A stretch of 64,000 nucleotides of DNA, taken from contig JPHH03000007.1 of assembly GCA_000750105.3 (NCBI GenBank), positions 62,001 to 126,000 of the forward strand, given 5' to 3'. Each line of letters opens with the position of its first letter. Position 1 is the first letter of the stretch. Both the position numbers and the translations under genes were made by a program. Shown one piece after another: positions 1 through 10,055 of the stretch. This DNA comes from Tolypocladium sp. Sup5 PDA-1. Its lineage: Eukaryota > Ascomycota > Sordariomycetes > Hypocreales > Ophiocordycipitaceae. The notes under the pieces are model-generated. The model worked only from the letters and a program-made list of their open reading frames with translations, ran no database searches and was not told the DNA's origin.

Positions 1-803
1 TATCTTGTGGAAAACTTCTTGTTGACGTCGCGGAACGTGGGCGTCAGGTCGAAGCCTCCGAGGAACAGGCGGATGGGAATCGTCTCGCCGCGCGAAGGCG
101 AGCCGTCCATGATCTCAAAGCGCACCAGCGTCTCGCTCTCGTTGTACTGGTTCGGCGCTGCGCCGGTCGTCTCCCGGCGGATAATGGACAGCTCCATGTG
201 CTTGATCTTGAGGCGGACAAGCAGGAAGTAGATGCGGCCGACGATGACGTCCTTGAGGTGGTACTTGCTCTTGCTGTACTCGAACTCGATGTGAAGGCAG
301 TCCTCGATACCGACGTCCATCTTGATGCTGCTGTTCATCTCGGGGGGGATGCGGTAGCTGTAGACCCAGATGTCCTTTTCGCGGATGACGTCGGCCATAC
401 GGCGCGAGACGGTGACGCGGACAAAGTAGCGCAGCTTGACGTTGATGCCGTTGTACGACTCGTACTGCTTCTCGACATTCTTGAAGTTGAAGTCGAAGGT
501 CTGCGGGTGCTGCAGCTCGCCGGGGGCGGCGAGCTCCTGGTTGAGGGACAGGAACTCGTAGTGGTTGCCGCGGTCGAAGAACATCTCGATGGTACCGATG
601 AACTGCACCTTGATGCCCGTGTGCTCGAGGCGCTTGCCGTCCTTGGGCCGCACGGTGACGGCGCCCTTGACCGACTCGCCGTCCATGTAGAGCGGCGCCT
701 TTTCGCGGCGGTTCTTGTCGAGCTTGACGTCGACCATGGAGCGGTCGTCGGCGTCCTCGAGGACGATGTCGATGTCGACGGGGGTGGAGAAGAAGTACGA
801 CAT
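1..803 (-). CDS. VPS26: Retromer subunit VPS26 (3' end beyond window)
   Basis: This is the arrestin-like VPS26 subunit of retromer, which with VPS35 and VPS29 recycles cargo receptors from endosomes to the Golgi. The frame is open without introns from the ATG to the window edge, giving 267 codons of a protein normally a little over 300 residues. The start MSYFFSTPVDIDI, the internal YHLKDVIVGRIYFLLVR and the late GGFDLTPTFRDVNKKFSTR are family hallmarks. The last codons run off position 1, so the C-terminal tail is missing. The ATG is the first in frame and begins the conserved N-terminus. It is divergent from RPL9, and the two share the upstream region. Confidence 0.95.
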   Translation of the reverse strand, partial: MSYFFSTPVDIDIVLEDADDRSMVDVKLDKNRREKAPLYMDGESVKGAVTVRPKDGKRLEHTGIKVQFIGTIEMFFDRGNHYEFLSLNQELAAPGELQHPQTFDFNFKNVEKQYESYNGINVKLRYFVRVTVSRRMADVIREKDIWVYSYRIPPEMNSSIKMDVGIEDCLHIEFEYSKSKYHLKDVIVGRIYFLLVRLKIKHMELSIIRRETTGAAPNQYNESETLVRFEIMDGSPSRGETIPIRLFLGGFDLTPTFRDVNKKFSTR

Positions 804-1482
804 GATGGGCCGTGGGTTCCCCGTGCGTCGTCGATAAGATGGATGGAGGTGTCGTCGCGCGCGTCCCGGCCTTGCAGCGCCGCTATCGTGGGTGAATGGA
901 GGTCGGAGTGTCGCGCGCGAGGAGGGTGGTGGTGGTGATGGCGCTGACGTATCGCTGGGCCTCGGGGGAACAGCCCGGTGTCCGCTAGGCGTGCCTGTCG
1001 CAGGCGCAGCTCTCGGTGGGGAGCTGCAGCTGGCTGGTTCAACGGTTTTGATATACGGGACAATAGGACAAGGGCTTTTGCGCTCGACTGCAATTCAACT
1101 ACAATTTCTCTTGCTGGACAAGCAATTCCACATCTACGGTATGGAGTTTCAATGTCTTTGTCTTGCCAAGTTGGCAATCAATCAACCATCGCTCTCCTGA
1201 AGATGTTAGTCGGCCAAGTCGGCCAAGTCGGCGTGAAGAATGGGTGGAGTCGGGGACGTGACAACAGAGCTTCCGAGTCACGTGCCAGGTCACACCCCGC
1301 CGCGCCATCCACTTTTTCATGCTCTGCAGCGCGGCTCAACTTCGGCCATGACAACTTTTGCCCTCACGTGCAGCCAGCCCTAGAACTTTTCCTGCCCACA
1401 CGATTTCGCCAACAAATTCGTCGTGACCGCCGCCGACAACGACAACCTCACCTCCCGACATCTCCAGCACAACACCGGCAGG
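804..1482. promoter_or_regulatory. Divergent VPS26/RPL9 promoter region
   Basis: No gene is visible in this 679-bp spacer between two divergent starts. It holds a direct repeat of a 9-mer (AGTCGGCCA twice, followed by AGTCGGCG) at 1208-1233, and two CACGTG palindromes at 1279-1284 and 1365-1370, about 200 and 115 bp before the RPL9 start. CACGTG is the site of class B bHLH factors. A role in RPL9 expression is inference. Confidence 0.5.
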
Positions 1483-2376
1483 ATGAAGTACATTCATTCT
1501 CAGGAGCTCCTTGACATCCCCGAGGGTGGTACGTGAACATCCTCCCCGTCAATACGCGCCCGCTCGAAAAATGTGTTCCGCCGACCGCAGCTACGCCCGC
1601 CATCGAGCACGAGTCTTTTGGTGGACCGATTGGAACGAACACTTTTTCGAGACGGCATACATGGTGCGCAATTGAGAATGAGAGTGCTGACTGGCTTGTG
1701 CGTGTAGTCAAGGTCAACATCAAGACGCGAGTCGTCACCGTCGAGGGTCCCCGAGGTACGAACCATCCAGAGCCGATTGCGATCTGGCGATGAACGTCTC
1801 TAACGGAGGGAATGCAGGCAAGCTGGTCAAGGATCTGAGCCACCTGGCTGTCAACTTCGGCCACCCCAAGAAGAACACCATCTCCATCGAGATCCACCAC
1901 GGCGCTCGCAAGGATGTCGCTACCCTCCGAACCGTTCGCTCGCTCATCAACAACCTGATCATCGGTGTCACGAAAGGCTTCAAGTACAAGATGCGCTACG
2001 TCTACGCCCATTTCCCCATCAACGTCAACCTCGACCAGAACAAGGAGACCGGCCTGTGGGAGGTTGAGATCCGAAACTTCATTGGCGAGAAGATTGTCCG
2101 ACGGGTGACGATGGCCGAGGGTGTCGATGTCGAGGTCTCCAAGAACCAGAAGGACGAGCTCATCCTGTTCGGCAACTCCCTGGAGAATGTCTCCCAAAGC
2201 GCCGCCGATATCCAGCAGATCTGCCGAGTCCGAAACAAGGATATCCGAAAGGTGAGAAACGATGGCCGCCCACCTTGCTCTCCTTCGGCTTCGTTGGCAT
2301 GTATGTGAGCTAACACTGTCACCAGTTCTTGGACGGTCTGTACGTTTCCGAGAAGGGCAACGTTGTCGAGGAGTAG
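1483..2376 (+). CDS. RPL9: 60S ribosomal protein L9 (uL6)
   Basis: Cytosolic large-subunit ribosomal protein uL6, 192 residues in four exons: 1483-1528, 1708-1755, 1818-2251 and 2326-2376. The joined protein begins MKYIHSQELLDIPEG, continues with VKVNIKTRVVTVEGPRG and ends in GLYVSEKGNVVEE. Length and motifs match eukaryotic L9 (191-192 aa). Introns have GTACGT, GTACGA and GTGAG donors; the first is 179 nt, long for this window. I looked for box C/D snoRNA motifs in it and saw none. The start is the first ATG giving the conserved N-terminus. Three introns in a short gene is typical of fungal ribosomal protein genes. Confidence 0.96.
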
Positions 2377-3084
2377 ACGCGGATTCGGATCTTGTTTCTT
2401 TTGCGTTTCTGGGTCTCAGGAGTGGCGAAGGTTTAACCATTTGCATGTCACGTAGCAAAGGGCTACAAAAGAAACTATTACAAAAAGTAAAGCGAGAGTC
2501 CTTGTATGCTCACACCAATCGTCCGCGTGCCGAATGCGACAAAGATCTGGAGACGGCCAAGGATGGCAAGGGGGAGTTTTGAGAGGGGAAAATGCTTTTT
2601 CTGTGGTGAATCGTCATCATTATTACATGGGAATGAGCTACGTGCTGAAAGCTAGCTAATAACTCTGCCCGTCTATCATGCGGTGCCGTTCCGAAGTCGC
2701 CAAACATGGAGGCGCTCATTCCTGCGCAGGCGGCTCTATGGCTCCAATCTCATCTCACGTCTCATCTTCTTTCGACTCATCATTTCCGTCATGAGTCTCA
2801 TGGCCTTCTTTCCCTTCACGCCGTCAGGGAAAACTTGCTCGGTCTCCCCCATGGCGATGCCCAAAACAGGCATCCAAGCAAAACTCTGGGGCCCCGTTTG
2901 TATACAGCCCTTGAACGCCGCCACAGCCTCCTGTGGTTTTATATGTGCCGAAAGCAAAAATATGGATGCGGACCGGAGCACCTCACACTGAGATGAGGCT
3001 GCTGCTCACGATCTGATGATGAATGTGGGGAGACATGTACAGGGTGTGCGTCCCAGTCGCGGAACACCCGGTCGAGGAGCACTT
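2377..3084. other. Convergent 3' intergenic region
   Basis: This spacer lies between the 3' ends of RPL9 (+) and the surface-protein gene (-). It is mixed-composition sequence with no recognisable coding exon, RNA gene or repeat, and presumably carries both 3' untranslated regions. Confidence 0.5.
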
Positions 3085-4371
3085 CTAGGGCCGCCGAGAG
3101 GACCGGGAGTAGTGCGATCGGGGGGCACGGCTGGGGGCACGGCTGCCCTCTGTGCGCCGGGTGTAGTTGGTCCGGCGGCCGGAGCTGGAGCTACCTGCTG
3201 GGACTGTTAGCCGTGTTGCCGCGAGGATATCTGGGGCGCGTGGGACTGGAAACTTACTGGGACTGGTAGCGTCAGAGTAGGTGTAGTAGGAGTCGCTGTA
3301 CCGCGACGACATGGCCTTGCGAGGCTTCTTCTTGTCCTTTTTCAGGTTCAGGAGCGCGAGCAGCGTGGCGGCCGCACCGGCGAGGCCCAGCCACCACTTG
3401 CCGTCCGACGACTTCTTCTCGCGACGGTTGCCGGCCGTGGACGGACGCCCGCCGCCGCCGCCGAACCAGCCGCCGTGGCGTTCCTTGCGCGAGTAGGCCG
3501 AGGGCACGCGGCTGCCGTGGCGAGAGTGGTAGCGCTCCTCTTCGATGACGGTCTCGACGCGCTCCTTGTCCTTCTTGCGGCCGAAGATGGCGTTCCAGAG
3601 GCCGCGGGCGATGCAGCAGAAGCAGAGCAACAGCAGCAGGGCCACGCCGGCGAGCGTGCCGATGACGATGCCGGCGATGGCGCCGGGGCTGAGGCCGCCG
3701 CCGTTGGTCCCGCCGTCGGCACCAATGGCCTCGCCGTCGCTCGTGTTGGTCGCAGTGGCGGCCGTGTTGGTCGTGGTGGTCGCCGTAGGCTGACCCGTGT
3801 TGGCACCGGTGGTCACGATGGTGGTGGTTCCCGTCACGCGGAACGGCGCAGAGTAGCGAGTCGTGACCTTGCCGTCCGATGTGACGACGATGGTGCTGGG
3901 CTCGGCGTAGCCAGGCTTGACGGAGCACTGGCCCTTGAAGGCGCACGTCTGCCAGCCGGCGCAGCAGATGGCACCGCAGGCCTGCTGCTCGCTGTTCTGG
4001 GGCACGCAGTCGACGCCGGCGGTGGGTTGGGGCGCAGGGATCCAGTGTGTCATGACGGTGCTGGTGTAGGTGCGCGTCTCGGTCCAGGTGGTCGTGTACT
4101 GGCCGTAGGCGCCGCCCGGCGCGCCGACGCAGGTCGCGACGTTGCCGGGCAGCGTGGTGCAGACCTGGCTGGAGTCGCAGCAGAACTGGTTGTCGGAGCC
4201 GCAGTAGGCGGCGCACCCGCGCGGCATGAGGAACGAGAAGCCGGCATCGTGGAGGGAGTCTCTAGGGTAGGGCGTGGCCGAGGCGAGGGCGGCGGCGGCG
4301 AGAACGAGGGCGAGTCCCCTCCTAGTCGTCGAGGGTGCCGACGAGGAGGAGACTGGAATGTGTCGCCGCAT
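3085..4371 (-). CDS. Cys-rich single-pass surface protein (Mid2/WSC-like layout)
   Basis: Uninterrupted frame of 428 codons. Residues 19-32 form a signal-peptide core. Two Cys-rich blocks follow (about 53-81 and 122-149), then a Ser/Thr-rich stalk (about 158-212), a strong membrane segment (229-252), a basic stop-transfer, a second short hydrophobic stretch (326-343) and an Arg/Ser-rich tail. This resembles fungal wall-stress sensors of the Mid2/WSC type in layout, but I do not recognise a named family. A near-perfect intron (GTAAGT donor, CTAAC branch, CAG acceptor) lies at 3195-3257. It is 63 nt with no stop, so the protein is 428 aa if retained or 407 aa if spliced; I think splicing is more likely. 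An external sensing role is inference from topology. Confidence 0.8.
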   Translation of the reverse strand: MRRHIPVSSSSAPSTTRRGLALVLAAAALASATPYPRDSLHDAGFSFLMPRGCAAYCGSDNQFCCDSSQVCTTLPGNVATCVGAPGGAYGQYTTTWTETRTYTSTVMTHWIPAPQPTAGVDCVPQNSEQQACGAICCAGWQTCAFKGQCSVKPGYAEPSTIVVTSDGKVTTRYSAPFRVTGTTTIVTTGANTGQPTATTTTNTAATATNTSDGEAIGADGGTNGGGLSPGAIAGIVIGTLAGVALLLLLCFCCIARGLWNAIFGRKKDKERVETVIEEERYHSRHGSRVPSAYSRKERHGGWFGGGGGRPSTAGNRREKKSSDGKWWLGLAGAAATLLALLNLKKDKKKPRKAMSSRYSDSYYTYSDATSPSKFPVPRAPDILAATRLTVPAGSSSSGRRTNYTRRTEGSRAPSRAPRSHYSRSSRRP

Positions 4372-5646
4372 GGCGGGCGGTCGTGGACTCGTGGCCCGAC
4401 TCGAGTGGAATGCGGGTAGGCGGGTGAGCGGGCGCGGACCAGATCAACCTGACGTCTTCTCCCTCCCGTGGGTCGGGGGTCGGGCTGCGATGGCTTCACG
4501 AGTCGATATCGCGACGGCCTGTATCCAACCTCTTTGGAAGGCGGAAAACAAAAACGGCTTTTGTCTTGTACGATGCACGAGAGAAAATCGAACGGCGCGG
4601 GCGCTGCAGGTGAACCTTTAAGAGGGCTTGCTGCGTTGGCGGCGTCCCCAACCTCCCACTTACACCACACCACCACCACCAACCACCCAGCCCCGCCATT
4701 TCGAGATCAAACGTCACCCTGGATCTAGCGGCTTGAAATACGCGCAGGGACCGGGGGATGGAAGACTTTTTTTCCTCCTCTTTCTTTACTTGGTGCCTTG
4801 TCCGATCCATGCTTGGGTATTCTAGCCCCAGCAAGGGGTCCCTGAGGCGATCGGCGGAGCAGCGAGGCCCGTCGATGAGTACCTTGATCATCAACGGCGG
4901 TCTGGACTTTTGGGTGTTGGAGGTGAGGCGAGTCGGTGTCGGTGCTGGCGGGGAAGGGACTCGCCAGCTCAGCGCTAGACTCGAGTTGTCCCGCCGGGCC
5001 GAGCCAACTTTTAGCGGCCGTTCGCTGGAGGGGAGTGCTGCAGGGCCTGCGTTTTACGGACGGTTATCGATAGCGGCGGGAGCAGCACATGTTGGCTCAC
5101 AATGAACACCATACCTGGACCTCGCCATGGGACGGCCTGGGCCAGCCAGCTGGATCAAGGGACGGAATGTCTGCGGCGACTAGTCCGTAGCTTCCAGCTG
5201 CCTCATTCAGGGGCTCCAGCCGTAGCCCAGCCATTGACCAAGGGAATTGCTGCCGTACTGGTCTCCATCCATCCTGGATGTTGACGCTTGGTCTGGCTGG
5301 GGTTGCTCTCCATGTCAGTGAGGTGGTTGGTAATGGTTACGTGGCTCATCCCCGGATAACAATTCGAGGCGCCCGACTCAACGGCCGCACCAAGTCCACA
5401 GCAGGTGGGGCAGCTTGTTTGGCTCCAGACGAGCAGCGAGCTTCCAGGCCTGCGACAGCTGTGGACGCTCGTCACTCGCTGGCTGTTGGCTGCATCATCA
5501 GCGACCTCACGTCACCTACTCCAGCAGCTCCCTCTGGCCGCCGACCATCCATCCATCCGTCCCCAGGCCTCCCCCTCCCCCTCATCAACACTCCCTACGC
5601 CGGCCACCGCCGTCGACGCCGCTCGCTGCCGCGACGCACCGTCACC
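4372..5646. other. Divergent intergenic region upstream of VMA13
   Basis: This 1.3-kb spacer separates the surface-protein gene (-) and VMA13 (+). The last 150 bp before VMA13 are C/T rich with repeated ATCC units, as in a fungal core promoter or leader. Open frames here have no coding bias and no family resemblance. Confidence 0.5.
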
Positions 5647-7277
5647 ATGTCGCCCGACCCGCCAACGTACCTCGCCTCGCTGCAGAGCAACATCCGCCAG
5701 CGGCCCATCCCCTGGGATGGCGCTGTCCGAGCCGGCACCGTGACCGAGGAGCAGTACGCCAAGATCCGCACTGTCGACAAGGCCAAGAAGCCCGAGCAGA
5801 GGAGGGAGATTGTGGAAGGCGACATGGACGGATACCGGCTGCTGTTTGTGGGCGGCTCGGGGACACCCAGCGTCCTGGAGACGGCAGGGAAGCATGCCAA
5901 CGTCATCCAGTATATCCTGGTGCTGTTGGCCGACTTGCTCGATGGTAAGCCCAGAGCGCGTCCTTTACGAGAGATGGCCAGGCGGGCAGGTGGCGGGCGG
6001 ACGGATGGCTGTTTCCATCGGCGACTTCCCGCAACTGGATCTGAATATCCCATGTGCTAACTTCATCCTCCAATACCTAGCTGTTCCGTCCCTAGCGAAA
6101 ACTCTCTTCAAGAATCCCGATCCGTACCGACATTTCTTACCGCTGCTGCACTCCAACACCACCGAAGATCCTATCCCCTTGCTCACGTCGCACGCCCTGA
6201 CGAACCTCATGGGTCTGGCGCGAGACGAATCGCAGGCGACGCACCAGGCGCTGCCGATGATGCTCACCTACCTGTCCAGCCTGGCGAAGAGCACCGACGC
6301 GGGTCTTCAGGACATCGCCGTGCAAGAGTACTCGGCGCTGCTGTTCGGCCACGCCTCGCGGGACCAGTTCTGGAAGCAGAGGAGCGAGACAATTGCGCCT
6401 CTGGTCGTTATCCTCCAGACGGCTGTCGGCATCGGCAATGGAGGGGACTCGTCGGCCAGCCTCTGGAGCGGCAACGCCACCGTTGGCGGCACCGGGTTTG
6501 AGGGTTCTCTGGGCGGAGGCGTTGGGCTGCAACTGCTCTACCACGTGCTGCTGGTTATTTGGCAGATGAGCTTCGAGGCGGAGGATATTGGCGATGACCT
6601 GAACGAGTGAGTCCTCTTCAGGATACTTGACCCATAGGTCCTATTGCTGACATTGTGACAGCGAGTATGACATTATTTTGTTGTATACTCATCTGCTGCG
6701 CCTGTCACCGAAGGAAAAGACTACCCGGCTGATCCTGTCTACGCTCTACAACCTGTTGGAGAAGAACCAAAAGTCGCTGCTTCCTACTGCTGTTCTTGCC
6801 CGACTCCCGGGACTGCTGGGCAACATAGGCAGCCGCCATCTTACGGACCCCGACCTGTTGGAGGACCTGGAAAGCCTCAAGGAGCTGCTGGACGAGTACA
6901 CCAAGACGAAGACGACGTTCGACGAGTACGTTGCCGAGGTGCAGTCTGGCCACCTACGCTGGTCCCCGCCTCACCGGAGCCAAGTGTTTTGGGCCGAGAA
7001 CGCACGGAAGATTCTCGAGTTTGAGAATGGAGAGATCGCACGAATGCTGGCCGAGATTATGAAGAAGCCGTGGGACAGCGACAGGCAGGTTCTGGCAATT
7101 GCGTGCAACGACATTGGCTGCCTGGTGAAGGAGGTTCCGGAGAAGAGGCACCAGCTGGAAAAGGTCGGCCTGAAGAGGAGGGTCATGGAGCTGATGCAGT
7201 CCGAGGACGAGAACGTGCGATGGGAGAGTCTGAGGGCGCTGGGCGGCTGGCTCAAGTATAGCTTCGAGCAGAAGTAG
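5647..7277 (+). CDS. VMA13: V-type proton ATPase subunit H
   Basis: Regulatory subunit H of the V1 sector, needed to activate the vacuolar proton pump and silence free V1. Three exons (5647-5944, 6081-6606, 6662-7277) join in frame to 479 residues, the usual length. Conserved features include PSLAKTLFKNPDPY after the first junction, YTHLLRLSPKEKTTRLIL in the HEAT-like repeats and HRSQVFWAENARKILEFENG near the C-terminus. Donors are GTAAGC and GTGAGT. The start ATG sits in a CACCATG context directly before MSPDPPTYLASLQ, and no conserved sequence lies upstream of it. The N-terminal portion about residues 60-100 is a bit divergent, which is normal for the family. Confidence 0.94.
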
Positions 7278-7894
7278 GCCCCAACTGGCGTGGTTGGGGG
7301 AGCATTGTTAGCTGGCGTCGTGGTTTTCGCAGCCGTGGACAGAGACAGAGCACAAGTTGCCTCGGTAGACGCTTCTTCTGTACTCCGTACAGAGTAGACT
7401 GGTCATCCGCATGTTGGAATTTCGGAGGGGACAGGACAGAACAGGACCGACCATCAGTTCAGTTGTAATTGGCATAGCCTGCTGGGGTCTGGGGAAGATT
7501 GCCTCGGACTGAGGAGCAGCTGTGTACTCGTACGAAGTACGTATGAGAATGCGATCCAAAGGTCAAATCAGGGCCTCGTAAGTGGTTTAGATCATGTAAT
7601 CATTATGGCACCTTATTCGCCTTGGACCGCCCTGTGTCGCCTGGGAGCGCGCTTCGATATCGGAGCGCCCCCGTGGATACCCGAGCCCCACCATAGCTCC
7701 TACTCAATTGAGCATTTCATCAGTCATGAATTCGACGTCGTCGCGGGAATCGAGGATGCTAGTCTGGGGTCTCCTCCACCGCATCTTTTCCCACCGCGCT
7801 CTGCGCTTCCTCTTCTCCCTCTTCATCACACTGCCTCAATTGATTTCGCCCTGACCTCGTCTCCCCTACCGGTACCTCAATTAAAAGACTCGCG
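7278..7894. other. Intergenic region VMA13-GCV1
   Basis: This spacer lies between two genes on the + strand. It holds two members of the short palindromic family described in the findings: TACTCCGTAC at 7381-7390 and TACGAAGTAC at 7531-7540. A pyrimidine-rich stretch at about 7770-7870 is probably the GCV1 core promoter or leader. No gene is seen. Confidence 0.5.
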
Positions 7895-9238
7895 ATGAAG
7901 GGCTTCGGATCTGCTGTGCGCGCGGCGCCCCGAGTGCAGGCCACTCTCACCCGTGCCCATTGCAGGGCCAACGCGGCGCTGCCCGCACTGCCTGCGCTGC
8001 GGCTCAACAAGCAGCACGGCGAGGCCCGATACGCCTCCGATGTCGCCGGCGCAGACCTCAAGAAGACGCCGCTGTACGACCTGCACGTCGCCCACGGCGG
8101 CAAGATGGTGCCCTTTGCCGGGCACAGCATGCCCGTGCAGTACGCGGGCGCCTCGCTCGCCGACTCGCACCACTTCACGCGCAACCATGCGTCGCTCTTC
8201 GACGTCAGCCACATGGTGCAACACATCTTCAAGGGGCCCGACGCTGCCGCCTTCCTCGAGCGCGTGACGCCCTCGGGCTGGGGCAACATGGGCGGCATGC
8301 AGAGCAAGCTGACGACGTTCCTGTGGCCCGGCACTGGCGGCATCGTCGACGACTCGGTCATCACGCGGCTCGGCGAGGACGAGTACTACGTCGTCACCAA
8401 CGGCGCGTGCTTCGAGAAGGACACCAAGTACCTCGACGAGCAGCTGGGCCAGTTTGGCGGCAACGTCGAGTGGACCAGGCTGGACGGCTCCGGCCTGGTC
8501 GCCCTGCAGGGCCCGCAGGCCGCCGAGGTGCTGAAGGAGGTGCTGGCCACCGACATCAACCTGGACGGCCTGTACTTTGGCAACGCGATCTGGGCCGACC
8601 TGAAGCTTGCCGACGGCAGCAAGACGCACCCCGTCCTCATCAGCCGCGGCGGCTACACGGGCGAGGACGGCTTCGAGATCTCCTTCAACGGCAAGCTGTA
8701 CCCTGCGCTGGAGACGACGACGCCGGCGGTCGAGGCCCTGCTCAAGGCTGCCGGCCCCGAGCGCCTGCAGCTCGCAGGTCTGGGGTCCCGCGACTCGCTC
8801 CGCCTCGAGGCCGGCATGTGCCTCTACGGCAACGACCTCGACGACACCACCACGCCCGTCGAGGCCGGCCTGAGCTGGATCATCCCCAAGGAGCGTCGCG
8901 CGGCCGGCGGCTTCCACGGCGCCGAGGTCATCATCCCGCAGATGACGCCCAAGAGCAAGGGCGGTGCGGGCGTCGAGCGGCGGCGCGTGGGCTTCGTCAT
9001 CGAGGGCGCGCCGGCGCGTGAGGGCGCCGAGGTCCAGCAGGACGGGCAGAACGTGGGCAAGATCACGAGCGGCGTGCCGAGCCCGACGCTGGGCAAGAAC
9101 ATCGCCATGGGCTACGTCAAGGACGGGCTGCACAAGGCGGGCACGGAGCTCGATGTGGTGGTCCGCGGGCGCAAGCGCAAGGGCGTCGTGACCAAGATGC
9201 CGTTTGCGCCGACGCGGTACCACAAGGGCAATGCCTAG
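7895..9238 (+). CDS. GCV1: Aminomethyltransferase, glycine cleavage T-protein
   Basis: Mitochondrial T-protein. It takes the aminomethyl group from lipoylated H-protein and yields methylene-tetrahydrofolate plus ammonia, as part of glycine decarboxylase. It is a single exon of 447 residues. The first ~45 residues are Arg/Ala rich without acidic residues, a mitochondrial presequence. Family motifs are LYDLHVAHGGKMVPFAGHSMP, SLFDVSHM, GIVDDSVITR, the catalytic-region SRGGYTGEDGFEI and RDSLRLEAGMCLYGNDL; the C-terminal barrel contains RRRVGF and KGVVTKMPF. Length fits fungal orthologues (about 440-480). Codons are extremely G/C rich at third positions, so long open frames appear on the other strand and are not genes. 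Confidence 0.96.
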   Translation: MKGFGSAVRAAPRVQATLTRAHCRANAALPALPALRLNKQHGEARYASDVAGADLKKTPLYDLHVAHGGKMVPFAGHSMPVQYAGASLADSHHFTRNHASLFDVSHMVQHIFKGPDAAAFLERVTPSGWGNMGGMQSKLTTFLWPGTGGIVDDSVITRLGEDEYYVVTNGACFEKDTKYLDEQLGQFGGNVEWTRLDGSGLVALQGPQAAEVLKEVLATDINLDGLYFGNAIWADLKLADGSKTHPVLISRGGYTGEDGFEISFNGKLYPALETTTPAVEALLKAAGPERLQLAGLGSRDSLRLEAGMCLYGNDLDDTTTPVEAGLSWIIPKERRAAGGFHGAEVIIPQMTPKSKGGAGVERRRVGFVIEGAPAREGAEVQQDGQNVGKITSGVPSPTLGKNIAMGYVKDGLHKAGTELDVVVRGRKRKGVVTKMPFAPTRYHKGNA

Positions 9239-9479
9239 GGGGTTTTCCCATTTGTTTAGGGATATGTACGACTTTTATCATTGATCAGATAGGGACACTT
9301 CAACGTGTTTCGAATCCACGTGGGGGACTTTGGGTATGAGTGCTTTTTGTCTAGAGCGTTTGTCTGTGTTTCTGGGACGGCTGGCGAAAATGAGGATAGG
9401 GGTATCCGAGATATATCATTCAAGTGAGGGAATCCATCACGTTATCGCAGACCGAGGCCTCTTGATTCGAGTTCCTCGG

Positions 9480-10055
9480 CTACGTCCTCGCAATGACAAC
9501 CCACGCCTCGAACCGCATGCCCCCGTGCTCGTCCACCTCCCTCTGCACCGCGCCCTCGACTGCCTGTGGCCACCTCGCGCGCTCCTCGTCGGTCCACGCC
9601 CGCGTCGCCATCTTGGCAAAGTCGGCGAGCATAAACTCCTTGAGGCCGCGGAGCTGCTCGCCCGTGCACACCACCGCCCGCTGCAGCACGCGCATCCCGT
9701 CCTCGGGGAAGCCGGCCTCGACGGCGAGCCGCGCCAGGACACCTTCCTCGCAGAACTGCGTGCCGGGGAGGCGCAACGGGGGCAGGTCGGGCCGGACGAG
9801 GCGCTGGGCGGCGTGGATGGCGGCGCCGAAGCCGAAGCGCTCCCAGGTGAGCAGCGCGGCGAGGCCGTCGCCGTGCGGGCGCAGGCTGGCGCGCATGGCG
9901 CGCAGCGCCTGGAGCGGCTCCGGGAGGAGAAACACCGAGAAGTTGAGGATGGAGTGCGTGAAGCGGCCGTCTTCTACTCGCAGCGCCTGGGCGTCCATCT
10001 CCTCCGCCGTGACGCCGGGGAAGTCCCCGAAGGCATCCCGCGCGGCGGCGACCAT
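9480..10055 (-). pseudogene. Truncated class I SAM methyltransferase-like fragment
   Basis: The open frame gives 191 residues that look like the back two thirds of a class I methyltransferase. There is a motif II/III-like stretch (DGRFTHSILNFSVFLLPEP), then a substrate-lid helix region with LLTWERFGFGAAIHAAQRLV and a C-terminal WVVIART. The reading continues upstream as IAGYSISNPAMVAAAR, which resembles the acidic-loop end of the SAM pocket, but an in-frame TAA at 10086-10088 cuts it off. No glycine-rich motif I (GxGxG) is found on this strand up to 10480. An alternative model uses a short upstream exon (ATG near 10190, GTAAGC donor, ACAG acceptor), which still lacks motif I. Either way SAM binding would be incomplete, so I favour a decayed gene. 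Substrate unknown. Confidence 0.5.

Noticed and set aside
335..1177. A 280-codon minus-strand frame across the VPS26 start
   Set aside because: It is in a different frame from VPS26. Its Ser/Thr/Arg-rich sequence arises from out-of-frame reading, while the VPS26 frame is open to the window edge and matches the family.
1529..1707. Possible snoRNA in the long first intron of RPL9
   Set aside because: No C box (RTGATGA) with a matching D box, and no H/ACA pattern, was found.
7877..9223. A 448-codon minus-strand frame opposite GCV1
   Set aside because: Complement shadow of the T-protein gene, rich in Leu/Val/Arg/Asp with no domain.
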